Positions 1-8,534 are shown, numbered from the stretch's first letter. The stretch is DNA of 64,000 bases from Pedobacter alluvionis (GCF_003664035.1 NZ_RCCK01000011.1:62001-126000); one strand, 5' to 3'. Notes: a model not told the origin generated them from the sequence alone. Program-made: numbers and translations.

Positions 1-492
1 TTAGCTAAATTGGTTACCGTAGCTATCTTAGCAGGTTTCTCTTCTGTAATCCTGGTAATGTTATTAGGCCAAAGCCGTGTATTCTATTCGATGAGTAAAG
101 ATGGTTTATTACCAAAAATGTTCAGCGAATTGCACCCTAAATTTAAAACACCTTATAAAGCAAATTTAGTGATCCTGGTAATTGTAGGCTTATTTGCTGC
201 ATTTATCCCAGGTGATGTAGTGGGCGATATGACCAGTATTGGTACTTTATTTGCCTTTATGTTGGTTTGTGTAGCGGTAATCATCTTAAGAAAAACCGAC
301 CCCGATCTTCCTCGTCAGTTTAGAACACCTTGGGTACCACTAATTCCAATTCTTGGTGTGGTTGCCTGTGGCTTAATGATTCTTGGTTTAGGCTGGACAA
401 ACTGGTTAAGATTATTTGGCTGGTTAGCTTTAGGCTTTATCATTTACTTCGGATACAGTAAAAAGAATTCACATTTGAAAGATGCTAAATAA
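1..492 (+). CDS. APC-family amino acid permease, C-terminal part (5' end outside window)
   Basis: The reading frame is open from base 1, so only the last 163 residues are visible. They show a cytosolic loop of the APC type (VFYSMSKDGLLP, then LHPKFKTPYKA), followed by about four hydrophobic helices and a short basic tail. This loop is typical of cationic or general amino acid permeases in the inner membrane. A paralogue with the same loop (WMSMSRDGLLPK, IHPKYKTPS) lies complete at 35333-37282, so the two can be compared directly. A strong terminator follows within 25 bases, so this is the end of its transcription unit. Substrate cannot be read from this fragment. Confidence 0.9.
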   Translation, partial: LAKLVTVAILAGFSSVILVMLLGQSRVFYSMSKDGLLPKMFSELHPKFKTPYKANLVILVIVGLFAAFIPGDVVGDMTSIGTLFAFMLVCVAVIILRKTDPDLPRQFRTPWVPLIPILGVVACGLMILGLGWTNWLRLFGWLALGFIIYFGYSKKNSHLKDAK

Positions 493-513
493 GCTATATT
501 TCTCAAAAAAATT

Positions 514-544
514 AAAGCCCCGATTTAAAGTCGGGGCTTTTTTT
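514..544 (+). terminator. Rho-independent terminator after the permease
   Basis: A perfect 10-bp stem (AAAGCCCCGA, 514-523, with its complement at 531-540) has a 7-nt loop and is followed by a T-run. Confidence 0.9.
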
Positions 545-567
545 ATGTTAAATAATTGTTAAAAAAC

Positions 568-575
568 TACCTTTG
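568..575 (+). promoter_or_regulatory. -7 promoter box TACCTTTG upstream of the porin
   Basis: Matches the Bacteroidota -7 consensus TAnnTTTG. It lies 15 nt before the ATG at 591, so a longer frame starting at the TTG at 573 would begin inside the promoter. No convincing -33 TTTG was picked out. Confidence 0.6.
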
Positions 576-590
576 CAGAAAATTGATAAG

Positions 591-1922
591 ATGTACCGCA
601 ATTCTGCTAAAATTAAGAGCGTTTATTTCTCTTTAACTGTTGTTTTACTATTCATATCCACATTAGGCTATGCACAAAGAACAATTAACGATGTAATGGA
701 TTCTACAACGGTAAACCATTTGCTTATTATATCAAAAAAATATGGCTCATTATCGTTCAGTGGATATTTACAGCCACAATTTCAGCTTGCGCAATCAAAT
801 GGTACACAGGCAGAATACCAGGGAGGGAATTTTGGCGAATTTACCAACAACCGGTTCAGATTGAGAAGAGGTCGCTTAAGAGCCGACTATATGATGCTCA
901 CAGAAGATGGGAGTCCTTCTACCTATTTTGTACTCCAGTTTGACGGTACGGAACAAGGTGTGGCCATCCGCGATTTTTGGGGACGTTATTACGAAAACAA
1001 ATGGAAGATACTGGCAGTAACACTTGGCCTTTCGGGCCGTCCGTTTGGAAATGAACTGCAGTTATCGTCTTCAGTCAGGGAAGCACCGGAGCGCGGACGG
1101 ATGTCGCAAATTTTAATGAAAACAGAACGCGATCTTGGGGTTACTTTTACCTTAAACCCTCGGTGGAAAGATGCCAGACTTAAAAACTTTGTATTCGATT
1201 TTGGCATTTACAACGGCCAGGGCTTAGCCGGGCCTGGAGAATTTGACAACAGTAAAGATTTCATTTTCAGGTTAAGCCATAAAACTTATGCATTTAATAA
1301 ATTTACCATTGCGGGCGGTATAAGCACGCTACAAGGCGGGCTAAATCACCGCTTGCCCGTAAGTTATAAGATGGACAGAATCAACGACCAATGGAGAATG
1401 ATGAAGGATTCGTCGGCCAATACCATCAACAAGGTTGCCCCACGGAGATATTATGGTGCCGATATTCAGCTGGCCACAACAACCAAGAGCTGGAAATCTG
1501 AGCTGAGGGCAGAAGTAATATCAGGCTTACAAACAGGCACATCAACAACCTCAACCACACCGGGCTCTTATCCTGTTGATAGTAAATCGGTAGCACTACC
1601 CTATTATACCAGAACTTTTAATGGTGCATACCTTACGTTTGTACAAACTTTAAGCAGTACCGACAACCAGCTTATTTTAAAGTATGATCGATACGATCCG
1701 AATGCAAAAGTAAAAGGACTTGATATTTCCAGCGACCAGGGGCTATCTCCTGCCGATGTTCGTTTTGATACTTTTGGCTTTGGTTTTTTACACCACTTTA
1801 ACCCACATTTTAAAGCAGTGCTTTATTATGATATCATTAAAAACGAATCGACCCAGATTCAGGGGTATACTGCTGATAGAAAAGATAATGTGCTTACGTT
1901 AAGAACACAGTTCTATTTCTAA
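591..1922 (+). CDS. Porin of the OprO/OprP (phosphate-selective porin) type
   Basis: 443-residue outer-membrane beta-barrel. An N-terminal signal peptide ends near GYAQ. It is followed by a barrel entry strand (SGYLQPQFQ), an arginine-rich strand (RFRLRRGRLRAD) typical of the OprP family, alternating amphipathic strands, and a C-terminal FYF with the terminal aromatic residue that outer-membrane barrels usually need. The family forms anion or phosphate channels, but many Bacteroidota members have no known substrate, so the specificity is not inferred. The ATG at 591 is chosen because the promoter box ends at 575. It appears monocistronic: terminators or promoters separate it from both neighbours. 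Confidence 0.85.
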   Translation: MYRNSAKIKSVYFSLTVVLLFISTLGYAQRTINDVMDSTTVNHLLIISKKYGSLSFSGYLQPQFQLAQSNGTQAEYQGGNFGEFTNNRFRLRRGRLRADYMMLTEDGSPSTYFVLQFDGTEQGVAIRDFWGRYYENKWKILAVTLGLSGRPFGNELQLSSSVREAPERGRMSQILMKTERDLGVTFTLNPRWKDARLKNFVFDFGIYNGQGLAGPGEFDNSKDFIFRLSHKTYAFNKFTIAGGISTLQGGLNHRLPVSYKMDRINDQWRMMKDSSANTINKVAPRRYYGADIQLATTTKSWKSELRAEVISGLQTGTSTTSTTPGSYPVDSKSVALPYYTRTFNGAYLTFVQTLSSTDNQLILKYDRYDPNAKVKGLDISSDQGLSPADVRFDTFGFGFLHHFNPHFKAVLYYDIIKNESTQIQGYTADRKDNVLTLRTQFYF

Positions 1923-1961
1923 TAAATAATGGTACAATTGAGAAATTGATACAAATTGCGT

Positions 1962-1969
1962 TACCTTTG
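1962..1969 (+). promoter_or_regulatory. -7 promoter box TACCTTTG upstream of marC
   Basis: Perfect TAnnTTTG, 17 nt before the ATG at 1987. An ATTG at 1937-1940 is 21 nt upstream, close to the usual -33/-7 spacing in Bacteroidota. Confidence 0.65.
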
Positions 1970-1986
1970 CTTAAAATTGCGCTGCT

Positions 1987-2568
1987 ATGAAATTCGATTT
2001 TATGACGTTCAACTTAAGCCAGATCCTATCCACAACGATGGTGCTCTTCGCTATTATTGATATTTTGGGTGCCATTCCCGTTGTAATCGAATTACGTAGA
2101 AAAGCAGGACATATCGAATCGGAAAAAGCATCGCTGGTGGCAGCAGGTTTAATGATCATTTTTTTATTTGTTGGCGAATCGCTATTAAAAGTAATTGGAT
2201 TAGATGTAGAATCTTTCGCTATTGCAGGCTCATTCGTTATCTTTTTTATCGCCATGGAAATGGTATTGGGGTTAACCATTTTTAAAGAAGAAGCACCCGA
2301 AACGGTGTCCATCGTTCCATTGGCTTTTCCTTTAATTGCCGGAGCCGGAACAATGACTACCCTACTTTCGTTAAAAACAGAATACCATACTCAAAATATA
2401 CTGGTGGGCATTATACTCAACATGTTGTTTGTCTATTTCGTGCTGAAGAACACCAACAGACTGGAAAAACTTTTCGGAAAATCAGGCTTAAACATCTTAC
2501 GTAAGGCTTTTGGGGTAATTTTATTGGCCATTGCGATTAAATTGTTCAGGAATAATACAGGGCTTTAG
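1987..2568 (+). CDS. MarC family integral membrane protein (UPF0056)
   Basis: 193 residues with about six hydrophobic segments, the usual size and layout of the MarC/UPF0056 family. Family hallmarks visible here are the first helix with FAIIDILGAIPVVIEL, the middle GSFVIFFIAMEMVLG helix, and PLAFPLIAGAGTMTTLLSL. The family sits in the inner membrane; the old link to multiple antibiotic resistance was not upheld and the transported substrate is unknown. It is likely transcribed alone from the promoter at 1962, and its 3' side is a REP-like palindrome at 2584 that could fold in the mRNA. Confidence 0.88.
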   Translation: MKFDFMTFNLSQILSTTMVLFAIIDILGAIPVVIELRRKAGHIESEKASLVAAGLMIIFLFVGESLLKVIGLDVESFAIAGSFVIFFIAMEMVLGLTIFKEEAPETVSIVPLAFPLIAGAGTMTTLLSLKTEYHTQNILVGIILNMLFVYFVLKNTNRLEKLFGKSGLNILRKAFGVILLAIAIKLFRNNTGL

Positions 2569-2583
2569 CAGGTCCGGCTAGAT

Positions 2584-2694
2584 CGTTATTTCGACTGAAG
2601 CCTGCCAATTCTTCATTGGCAGCGAAATGGAGAAATCTTTAAATTCTAAGTTTAAAGATTTCTCCACTACGGTCGAAATGACGATCACTCTATT
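2584..2694. repeat. REP-like palindrome, family 1 (copy 1), carrying an internal mini-hairpin
   Basis: Imperfect inverted repeat with arms of the type CGTTATTTCGACTG...TGGAGAAATCTTT and its complement. Other copies lie at 11468, 11920 and 51567. One arm is longer than the other in all copies. Here the long arm carries an extra perfect 8-bp hairpin (CTGCCAAT 2602-2609, ATTGGCAG 2615-2622) absent from the other three. Confidence 0.85.
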
Positions 2695-2764
2695 AAATGA
2701 CAATCCTTCCAATCAATCTGTAACAATAATTCCATATATTCATCTAAATATTAAAGCTTACATC

Positions 2765-2872
2765 ATGAACAGCTTTGAAGAATATACCTTAATTATTGGA
2801 GCCATTGCCGTTTTAGTAGAGGCGGTGAAATACGTCAAAAGGAATTTCAGATCCTGGTTTGAACATACGTAG
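2765..2872 (+). CDS. Possible 35-residue single-pass membrane peptide
   Basis: A short frame begins at ATG 2765 and encodes one hydrophobic segment (YTLIIGAIAVLVEAV) followed by a basic stretch (KYVKRNFR), a plausible inner-membrane microprotein topology. The frame is open further upstream to 2627, but that part is REP-like palindrome and is not counted. No promoter box of the perfect TAnnTTTG type is seen immediately upstream, and I do not recognise a family. Support is weak: topology only. Confidence 0.3.
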   Translation: MNSFEEYTLIIGAIAVLVEAVKYVKRNFRSWFEHT

Positions 2873-2913
2873 TATATATTGAATCGATTTCTATTTTCTT
2901 AATAGATTCGTCA

Positions 2914-2947
2914 TTTCCAACCCGATAGCTATCGGGTTGATTGGAAA
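2914..2947. repeat. Nested palindrome: AACCCGATAGCTATCGGGTT inside a TTTCCAA/TTGGAAA stem
   Basis: Perfect 20-bp palindrome at 2919-2938, enclosed by outer arms at 2914-2920 and 2941-2947. The same core recurs at 15681-15698 and 59387-59404. Confidence 0.85.
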
Positions 2948-3146
2948 TCTTAAAGCATTAGGATTCCGGCCTGCGCCTATCGTGTGGACACCTCTTTTTT
3001 AATAATGGTTTGGTTGGGCATCATGCTAGCTGCCTTTAATAAACCACAGTCTTTACCGAAGGACGCCGTCAATCCCAAGTGGCGGGAGAATCAAAAAAAC
3101 AGGTGCACAATAGCCCAAATAGCATTGCCAAACCTGAAACGCAGTG

Positions 3147-3200
3147 GTTTTGTGTTCATTAGCATTGAATTCAAAATTTAATATAAATTGAACACAAAAC
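3147..3200. repeat. 12-bp inverted repeat
   Basis: GTTTTGTGTTCA at 3147-3158 and its exact complement TGAACACAAAAC at 3189-3200, with an AT-rich 30-nt spacer. Confidence 0.8.
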
Positions 3201-3270
3201 GAAGTGCCACTTTTTTTTGATGAGCGTGGGCGGTGAGAAGCCACATTGCTGGATTGACAAAGCGCTTTGG

Positions 3271-3292
3271 GTACTTTGGCGCTCCAAAGTAC
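3271..3292. repeat. Perfect hairpin GTACTTTGG-CGCT-CCAAAGTAC
   Basis: 9-bp stem with a 4-nt loop and no T-run, so it is not an ordinary terminator. Confidence 0.8.
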
Positions 3293-3381
3293 AATGCCCC
3301 GCGGCAAAGAGCGGAAAAAATCAACATTTATCCCCAAAACTATTGCTTCTTAAGGAATGAGGACCAGTTAATGGCAGTAAA

Positions 3382-3402
3382 GATGCTGAAATAAATTCAG
3401 CA
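3382..3402. repeat. Family-2 hairpin ATGCTGAA/TTCAGCAT
   Basis: 8-bp stem with loop ATAAA, followed by GACGATCGCC. An essentially identical copy including this flank lies at 59559-59592, and a variant interrupted by a mini-palindrome at 15669-15704. Confidence 0.85.
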
Positions 3403-3529
3403 TGACGATCGCCTTAGGAATATGTGCTATAAAAAACAAATGCAGCCAATGTAGATGTGTCTGCATGATAGGCCTGCGCAGGAATGGTGGTCAGAGCTAA
3501 AACTATCGATCATGAAATCCCAAAATCTT

Positions 3530-4699
3530 CTAATCCTGGCCCCTCTTAATCAACCTTGCCACAAACATCGTATCAGCATTATTTTCGTAACCTTTTATCA
3601 GTTCCATCTTTTCCAATTCTAATGGAAGTGTATCGAGTATATGCTGCACAACAGCTTCATTCTCTTGTGCAAAAGCAGAACAGGTGATATAAATTAAAGG
3701 TTTACCTGGTTTTAAGTATTTTACCACGTTCTGTACAATGCCCTTTTGGATGGTTGCAAACTGATTGATTTTACGTTCTTCGAAAAAAGTAAGCATTTCT
3801 GGTGTTCTTCCCCAGGTTCCTGAACCTGTACAAGGCGCGTCTAAAATAATTCCGTCAAACTGATAATGGTGCAAAACCTGATCATTGTTCTGCAAAAGAT
3901 CCAGTTCTTTTTTATGGTATTTTTTAATGCCAGCCAAGCGGAAACGTTCATCCAGGTTTAATAATATACTTTCTCTCAGATCAGAAACCAAAAGCTCGAT
4001 CACAGGCTCCAAACTATGCAACAGCAGGGTTTTGCCGCCCGATGCGGCACAGCAATCCCACCATTTGTCCCATTTATCAGGCTTAAAATATAAGCCAGTG
4101 TGTTGTGAGGATAAATCCTGAACCTGATAACTTCCCTCATTTAAAAGGGTTTCAAGCTTGGTTCCATTGGGTAAAGCCAGGGCGGTATCAGTAATCGCTT
4201 TAACCACAATATTTTCACCTTCCAATTTAGAGCTAATTGCCGCAGCATCTTCAGCTTTCACCCGGATAAAAAGATCGGGCTGTTTAAAGAACGAGGTAAA
4301 AAATGCTTCTTTATCAATGTCGCCAGAAAGTGCTGTATGGAAAGGATAAACGTCTTCCGGATTAAAATCGGGATATTTAACTTTAATTAGCGTTAATTTT
4401 TCCTCAAGCGACAAAGTGATATTTTCCTTTAAATCTGGTAAATTCTTCTCCACCAGCAAGCTTAAAGTATCGTGACACAGAAAATCTGCAACACTCAAAC
4501 GGACTTCCTGAGGAAGCGTTGGTAAAGCTTTTCCTAATCTAAAAAAGCTATAAATATGCCGGGTAGCCCATCTCCTGTCTGACGAACCCATTTGCTTATG
4601 CTGTTTAAAATAAGCGGGAAGAAAACGATGTAAAGGCAAACTTCCATCATAACTATTTAAAATCTGTTCAAAGGCTCTTAACTGATGATCTGCTCTCAT
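3530..4699 (-). CDS. 16S rRNA m5C methyltransferase, RsmB/NOL1-NOP2-Sun family
   Basis: 389 residues. The N-terminal part (about 1-170) is the NusB-like/RNA-binding region, with the DRRWATRHIYSFFRLGK helix. The C-terminal part is a Rossmann methyltransferase: SAM-binding CCAASGGKT, then ILDAPCTGSGTWGR containing one conserved cysteine, and YITCSAFAQENE containing the catalytic TCS cysteine. These paired cysteines define m5C rRNA methyltransferases. The exact target base (967 in RsmB) is inferred from family, not shown. The gene lies 30 bases after the upstream minus-strand lipoprotein gene, so the two may be co-transcribed. Confidence 0.88.
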   Translation of the reverse strand: MRADHQLRAFEQILNSYDGSLPLHRFLPAYFKQHKQMGSSDRRWATRHIYSFFRLGKALPTLPQEVRLSVADFLCHDTLSLLVEKNLPDLKENITLSLEEKLTLIKVKYPDFNPEDVYPFHTALSGDIDKEAFFTSFFKQPDLFIRVKAEDAAAISSKLEGENIVVKAITDTALALPNGTKLETLLNEGSYQVQDLSSQHTGLYFKPDKWDKWWDCCAASGGKTLLLHSLEPVIELLVSDLRESILLNLDERFRLAGIKKYHKKELDLLQNNDQVLHHYQFDGIILDAPCTGSGTWGRTPEMLTFFEERKINQFATIQKGIVQNVVKYLKPGKPLIYITCSAFAQENEAVVQHILDTLPLELEKMELIKGYENNADTMFVARLIKRGQD

Positions 4700-4729
4700 G
4701 CAATAATTAAAATGGAAGAAAATGATAGA

Positions 4730-5941
4730 TTACTCAACTGGGCTTAAAGCAAAGTTTTTAAACTTCAACAGCATTAAACTGGTGTTAATATAGCCTAATT
4801 TTTCGTCATGGATAAATGAAAAATTATTATGCAGCCCTCTGTACCTATCCTTTACAATATAATCTCTATAATCTTCGCCGTAAGTTACCAGTAGTTTGCC
4901 AAAATAATAGCCAACATCGAATCCTTTAAAAGCATATTCTCCTGGCTCAAAACCATATCTATAACGGTATTTCTTGATAAAGGTTACTACGGAACTATTT
5001 TTATAGTCTATTTTATAGGACGAGCTGATGATCGCATTCAGATCCTGCAGTTTATCGGTAGGGTAATTCTGTTTAACCCAGTTCGGGTGCCCAAAAAGCG
5101 AGATGTTATATCCACCTGCCGCAAGATGTTTTAATTTATACAGTTTTTCGATAGTAGGGAGTACAAAAGCACGGTCGGATGAGGTAATCACCACGGCATA
5201 TTGTTTGCCTTTGATCATCCTTGTTTCAAAGGTATAAACCGAAGCATACTCCTGCACCATAAATTTGGTATTGGTTTGAAGATAGTTCCTTATTGGTGCT
5301 GCAAATTGCTCGTCTTCCGTTTTTTTAGGATTAATCAATACCACTATCGTATTAGCGGGATTGTAATTTTTAGCCAGATAGGTTGCAATCTTTTTACCAT
5401 GTAAGCCAATATTATTTACAATCGACACCAGATTTGGATTGTTAAATTCAGCAGGTTCGGAGGCGGCCAATGGAGATACAATGATTGCATTATTTTCTTT
5501 GGCGTAATTGGAGATAAACTTTAATCCTTCAGGAAAAACAGGACCAATGATTAAATTGCTTTGTTTAAAACGCTCATTTCTGTACAAAAGGGATATATGT
5601 GCATTGTCATCCTCTGTATCGAAAACATTTAGTTTAAAATTTAAACCCAGGGCCGCGGCAGAATCCAACCCCAGTTTAAAGCCCTGATAAAAATCGATAG
5701 GCATCGCGTATTTCTCGATATCGGCTTTTGTGGCTGTTTTTAATTTCAGCTCGTTTAATTTAAAGGGAACAAGCAGGGAAACACTTGCCTGTGAAAACTT
5801 TTTGACAGGCTTTTTATCTGCAGGTTTCTCTTTTTCATCCGGTTTACTCTTTTCGGGCTTGGGTGTCCTGATTTTAGGCGAACATGCACCCAAAACTATC
5901 GTAAACAAAACCAGCAATCCATAAACCTTCTTGAAATTCAT
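4730..5941 (-). CDS. Lipoprotein with a type 1 periplasmic binding fold
   Basis: 403 residues. The N-terminus is a lipoprotein signal (LLVLFTIVLGACS, lipid-accepting cysteine near residue 20), then a Lys/Pro-rich linker, then a receptor-like domain: VSLLVPFKLNE, FYQGFKLGLDSAAALGLNFKL and SNLIIGPVFPEG are typical of type 1 periplasmic-binding folds (LivJ or LpoA-like). No ABC permease or ATPase adjoins it, so a role in uptake is not supported; similar stand-alone lipoproteins in other bacteria activate peptidoglycan synthases. The ATG at 5941 is preferred over a TTG 18 nt upstream because it starts directly at the basic n-region MNFKK. Confidence 0.75.
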   Translation of the reverse strand: MNFKKVYGLLVLFTIVLGACSPKIRTPKPEKSKPDEKEKPADKKPVKKFSQASVSLLVPFKLNELKLKTATKADIEKYAMPIDFYQGFKLGLDSAAALGLNFKLNVFDTEDDNAHISLLYRNERFKQSNLIIGPVFPEGLKFISNYAKENNAIIVSPLAASEPAEFNNPNLVSIVNNIGLHGKKIATYLAKNYNPANTIVVLINPKKTEDEQFAAPIRNYLQTNTKFMVQEYASVYTFETRMIKGKQYAVVITSSDRAFVLPTIEKLYKLKHLAAGGYNISLFGHPNWVKQNYPTDKLQDLNAIISSSYKIDYKNSSVVTFIKKYRYRYGFEPGEYAFKGFDVGYYFGKLLVTYGEDYRDYIVKDRYRGLHNNFSFIHDEKLGYINTSLMLLKFKNFALSPVE

Positions 5942-6011
5942 ACCTATCGTTTTTAACAAAATATGCTAGCAAAGTTTATTCCACCTTGCTAGCATCACAT
6001 TTATTTTATGC

Positions 6012-6045
6012 AGTTTGGACTCCAAACTGAAAACTCACAACTGAA
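6012..6045. repeat. Heptamer tract (5 units) between guaA and the lipoprotein gene
   Basis: Five consecutive 7-nt words in exact register (agtttgg, actccaa, actgaaa, actcaca, actgaat). The last abuts the guaA stop codon. Confidence 0.7.
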
Positions 6046-7575
6046 TTATTCCCACTCTATCGTTGCAGGTGGTTTAGAACTGATATCATATACCACTCTA
6101 TTAATCCCTTTAACTTTATTGATAATTTCGTTAGAAATTTTAGCCAGTACCGGGTAAGGTAAATGGCACCAATCTGCGGTCATACCATCAAGCGATTCAA
6201 CCGCTCTCAATGCAATTACATTTTCGTAGGTGCGTTCATCGCCCATCACCCCTACCGATCTTACGGGTAAAAAGATGGCTCCGGCCTGCCATACCTGATC
6301 GTATAAACCTGCTTCTTTTAAATTATCGATATAAATTTTATCGGCATCTTGCAAAATGGCTACTTTTTCAGGAGTAACCTCTCCAATAATGCGGATACCT
6401 AAGCCTGGTCCTGGAAATGGGTGACGACCTAAAATAAACGATTCTAAGCCTAAAGCAGTACCTACTCTTCTTACTTCATCTTTAAATAAGGTTTTAAGAG
6501 GCTCAACTACTTTTAGTTTCATAAAATCCGGCAAACCGCCTACATTATGGTGCGATTTAATGGTTGCTGATGGCCCTTTAACCGAAACTGACTCAATAAT
6601 GTCCGGGTAAATTGTACCTTGTGCCAACCACTTCACATCCTGAATCAGATGAGATTCTTCGTCGAAAACTTCGATAAACACACGACCAATGATTTTACGT
6701 TTTGTTTCCGGATCTTCTACTCCAGCCAACTGTCCCAGGAACTTATCCTTTGCATCAACCCCTTTAATGTTTAGTCCGAAATCTTTATACTGCTCTAAAA
6801 CACTTTCATATTCGTTTTTACGCAATAAACCATTATCAACAAATATACAGTGTAGGTTTGTACCAATGGCTTTATGTAAAAGTACCGCAGCAACACTGCT
6901 GTCAACACCACCTGAAAGCGCCAGAACAACTTTATCATTACCTACAGTAGCTTTAATATCGGCAATTGTGGTTTCAACAAATGCAGCAGAAGTCCAGTCC
7001 TGGCTACATCCGCAAATATCAACCAGGAAGTTCTCTAAAAGGATTTTCCCATCAATACTATGCGTTACTTCAGGGTGAAACTGGATGGCATAAGTATCAG
7101 AATCCTTAATGTGATAAGCCGCTACCTTTACACTGTCTGTACTGGCAATCAGTTCAAAATTTTCAGGAATATCGGTAATGGTATCGCCATGGCTCATCCA
7201 AACTTGTGAACCGATGTTGATGCCTTTGAATAGTTTATTCTCCTGGTTTACAAAATTCAGGTTAGCACGGCCATACTCGCGTGTTGAAGATGGCTGAACT
7301 GCACCACCAGAATGTTGGGCAATATATTGTGCACCATAACAAACTGCCAATAAAGGATATTTTAAATGGTATTTTGATAAATCAATTTGAGGTGCATCTT
7401 CCTGGCGAACAGAGTATGGGCTACCTGAAAAGATAACACCTTTTACGTCCTCGGTAATCTCAGGAAGATTGTTGTATGGATATATTTCACAGTAAATATT
7501 TAGTTCGCGAACCCTACGAGCGATGAGTTGTGTAAATTGCGAACCAAAATCGACGATAATGATTTTTTCTTGCAT
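6046..7575 (-). CDS. guaA: GMP synthase (glutamine-hydrolysing)
   Basis: 509 residues, normal length. Converts XMP to GMP using glutamine and ATP, the last step of guanine nucleotide synthesis, in the cytosol. The class I glutaminase domain comes first, with catalytic C79 in LAVCYGAQ and H167/E169 in QFHPEV. The ATP pyrophosphatase domain follows with the PP-loop SGGVDSS (221-227), and the C-terminal dimerisation domain ends [14 protein letters not shown], the invariant family ending. The ATG at 7575 is chosen because the promoter box occupies 7579-7586; a TTG-start extension would lie inside it. Only three bases separate box and ATG, so the mRNA is predicted to be leaderless. Confidence 0.97.
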   Translation of the reverse strand: MQEKIIIVDFGSQFTQLIARRVRELNIYCEIYPYNNLPEITEDVKGVIFSGSPYSVRQEDAPQIDLSKYHLKYPLLAVCYGAQYIAQHSGGAVQPSSTREYGRANLNFVNQENKLFKGINIGSQVWMSHGDTITDIPENFELIASTDSVKVAAYHIKDSDTYAIQFHPEVTHSIDGKILLENFLVDICGCSQDWTSAAFVETTIADIKATVGNDKVVLALSGGVDSSVAAVLLHKAIGTNLHCIFVDNGLLRKNEYESVLEQYKDFGLNIKGVDAKDKFLGQLAGVEDPETKRKIIGRVFIEVFDEESHLIQDVKWLAQGTIYPDIIESVSVKGPSATIKSHHNVGGLPDFMKLKVVEPLKTLFKDEVRRVGTALGLESFILGRHPFPGPGLGIRIIGEVTPEKVAILQDADKIYIDNLKEAGLYDQVWQAGAIFLPVRSVGVMGDERTYENVIALRAVESLDGMTADWCHLPYPVLAKISNEIINKVKGINRVVYDISSKPPATIEWE

Positions 7576-7578
7576 CCG

Positions 7579-7586
7579 CAAAGGTA
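7579..7586 (-). promoter_or_regulatory. -7 promoter box TACCTTTG of guaA
   Basis: Perfect TAnnTTTG on the minus strand ending 3 nt before the guaA ATG. It fixes the start codon and predicts initiation at or next to the A of ATG. Confidence 0.7.
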
Positions 7587-7592
7587 CCAATT

Positions 7593-7671
7593 AGATATGA
7601 GATTTGAGAGGGGAGATTTGAGATTTTTGAAGGAAAAAGTCCGGAGTCGGTAGTCCGGAGTCTGAAGTCAA
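7593..7671. repeat. Double heptamer tract upstream of guaA
   Basis: Units of the AGATTTG type (7593-7627, five in register) followed by units of the NAGTCCG type (7637-7671, five in register). The second word family also occurs at 26754-26816. Confidence 0.8.
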
Positions 7672-7759
7672 TTAAGCGATTTAAACAATTAACCGGTTAA
7701 CCTGTATACAACTTGCAGGTACTAATGAACTAATAATAAATGAACCATTGAAACAATAA

Positions 7760-8158
7760 TCACCAAACAACCTTTAAACCTACAGATTGGTATTTATTGA
7801 TATTTTCATCTTTACTAATTAAGATTATATTTTTTTGAATAGCTTGCCATATTAACATCCTATCAAAAGGGTCTCTGTGCCAGTCTGCGTTTAATTTATA
7901 GTGACTTGCTGCTGATTCTGGCAAAATTGGTATCAACTCAAATCCCAAAGCCTTTGCCTGACCAATCAATTCGTTAGGTTCTAAACCAATAAGATTGAGT
8001 TTACCCAAAGCATATTTAAGCGATATTTCCCAAAGACTAATCGCACTTACAAAAATCGTATTCTCGCTATTTTCAATAACAGAAAGTGCTTTTTCTGAAA
8101 GTCTCTTTGTATCAATTATTGTCCACAAAAACACATGTGTATCTAATAAATAAATCAT
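7760..8158 (-). CDS. PIN-domain toxin of a type II toxin-antitoxin pair (VapC-like)
   Basis: 132 residues. The PIN ribonuclease fold is recognised from the first strand MIYLLDTHVFLW with its acidic residue, the conserved glutamate region SAISLWEISLKYALGKL, and DPFDRMLIWQA near the C-terminus with the third acidic cluster. Such toxins cut RNA, usually tRNA or rRNA, when the antitoxin is lost. Its ATG overlaps the stop of the upstream Phd-type gene by 4 bases (ATGA), the usual arrangement with antitoxin first. The acidic residues are all present, so it is likely active. Confidence 0.88.
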   Translation of the reverse strand: MIYLLDTHVFLWTIIDTKRLSEKALSVIENSENTIFVSAISLWEISLKYALGKLNLIGLEPNELIGQAKALGFELIPILPESAASHYKLNADWHRDPFDRMLIWQAIQKNIILISKDENINKYQSVGLKVVW

Positions 8159-8391
8159 AATCCCAAAAGCTCTTCATCTGTCATTGCAAAATCATCATTA
8201 AAAATCACTTGAGCTTTACCTTCCAACGGGCCTAATTTCCTTTTATTTTTGCTTTTGCCAGATTCTGGCAGAAAATAGCCAATAACCTCTTTTTTTCTCC
8301 CATAAGTTACTGCAATGCCAATACCCGCCTTAACATCTTCAAGTACTTCAGAAAAGTGAGCTTTAAATTCTCCAACCGACATTGTTTTCAT
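8155..8391 (-). CDS. Phd/YefM-type antitoxin
   Basis: 78 residues. The N-terminal MSVGEFKAHFSEVLEDVKAG is the DNA-binding Phd/YefM fold, followed by TYGRKKEVIGYF, and the C-terminal tail (KAQVIFNDDFAMTDEELLGL) is the acidic-hydrophobic toxin-wrapping segment. The ATG at 8391 is chosen over one at 8412 because a perfect promoter box covers 8410-8417. Phd proteins normally repress their own promoter with the toxin as corepressor; the AT-rich region 8392-8450 is where an operator would lie. Translationally coupled to the PIN toxin by a 4-base overlap. Confidence 0.85.
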   Translation of the reverse strand: MKTMSVGEFKAHFSEVLEDVKAGIGIAVTYGRKKEVIGYFLPESGKSKNKRKLGPLEGKAQVIFNDDFAMTDEELLGL

Positions 8392-8409
8392 AGTTAAATA
8401 TTTTGTAAT

Positions 8410-8417
8410 CAAATATA
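8410..8417 (-). promoter_or_regulatory. -7 promoter box TATATTTG of the toxin-antitoxin operon
   Basis: Perfect TAnnTTTG on the minus strand, 18 nt before the ATG at 8391. Confidence 0.6.
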
Positions 8418-8499
8418 AACAAAACTTGTCAAGTTGTCAAGATGAAACTGCACTATGTTTTAGATATAAGCTTTATAAGTCAATGTACGACCTGCCGTC

Positions 8500-8534
8500 A
8501 CAAATGAACCAATGACAAATGAACCAGTGAACCT
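8500..8534. repeat. Heptamer tract (5 units) after the dCMP deaminase gene
   Basis: acaaatg, aaccaat, gacaaat, gaaccag, tgaacct in exact 7-nt register, ending at the stop codon of the deaminase gene. A related but looser stretch lies at about 7720-7757. Confidence 0.7.

Larger units (their letters stand above)
2873..3529. other. Gene-poor gap made of palindromic elements
   Basis: About 650 bases with no gene I can defend. It holds a nested palindrome (2914-2947), a long inverted repeat (3147-3200), a perfect 9-bp hairpin (3271-3292) and a family-2 hairpin (3382-3402). Short frames at 2984-3181 (+) and 3053-3337 (-) run across these repeats and look non-coding. Confidence 0.7.

Noticed and set aside
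573..590. TTG-start extension of the porin, and similar TTG extensions of guaA (to 7590), the PurF-like gene (to 14052), ubiE (to 26743) and the Fic gene (to 57624)
   Set aside because: In each case the TTG belongs to a perfect TAnnTTTG promoter box, so the downstream ATG was used.
2627..2764. Longer version of the small membrane peptide starting at 2627
   Set aside because: The added N-terminus is the family-1 REP palindrome; only the part from ATG 2765 has protein-like character.
2984..3337. Open frames at 2984-3181 (+) and 3053-3337 (-)
   Set aside because: They overlap each other on opposite strands and run through the inverted repeats at 3147-3292; no signal peptide, domain or promoter supports either.
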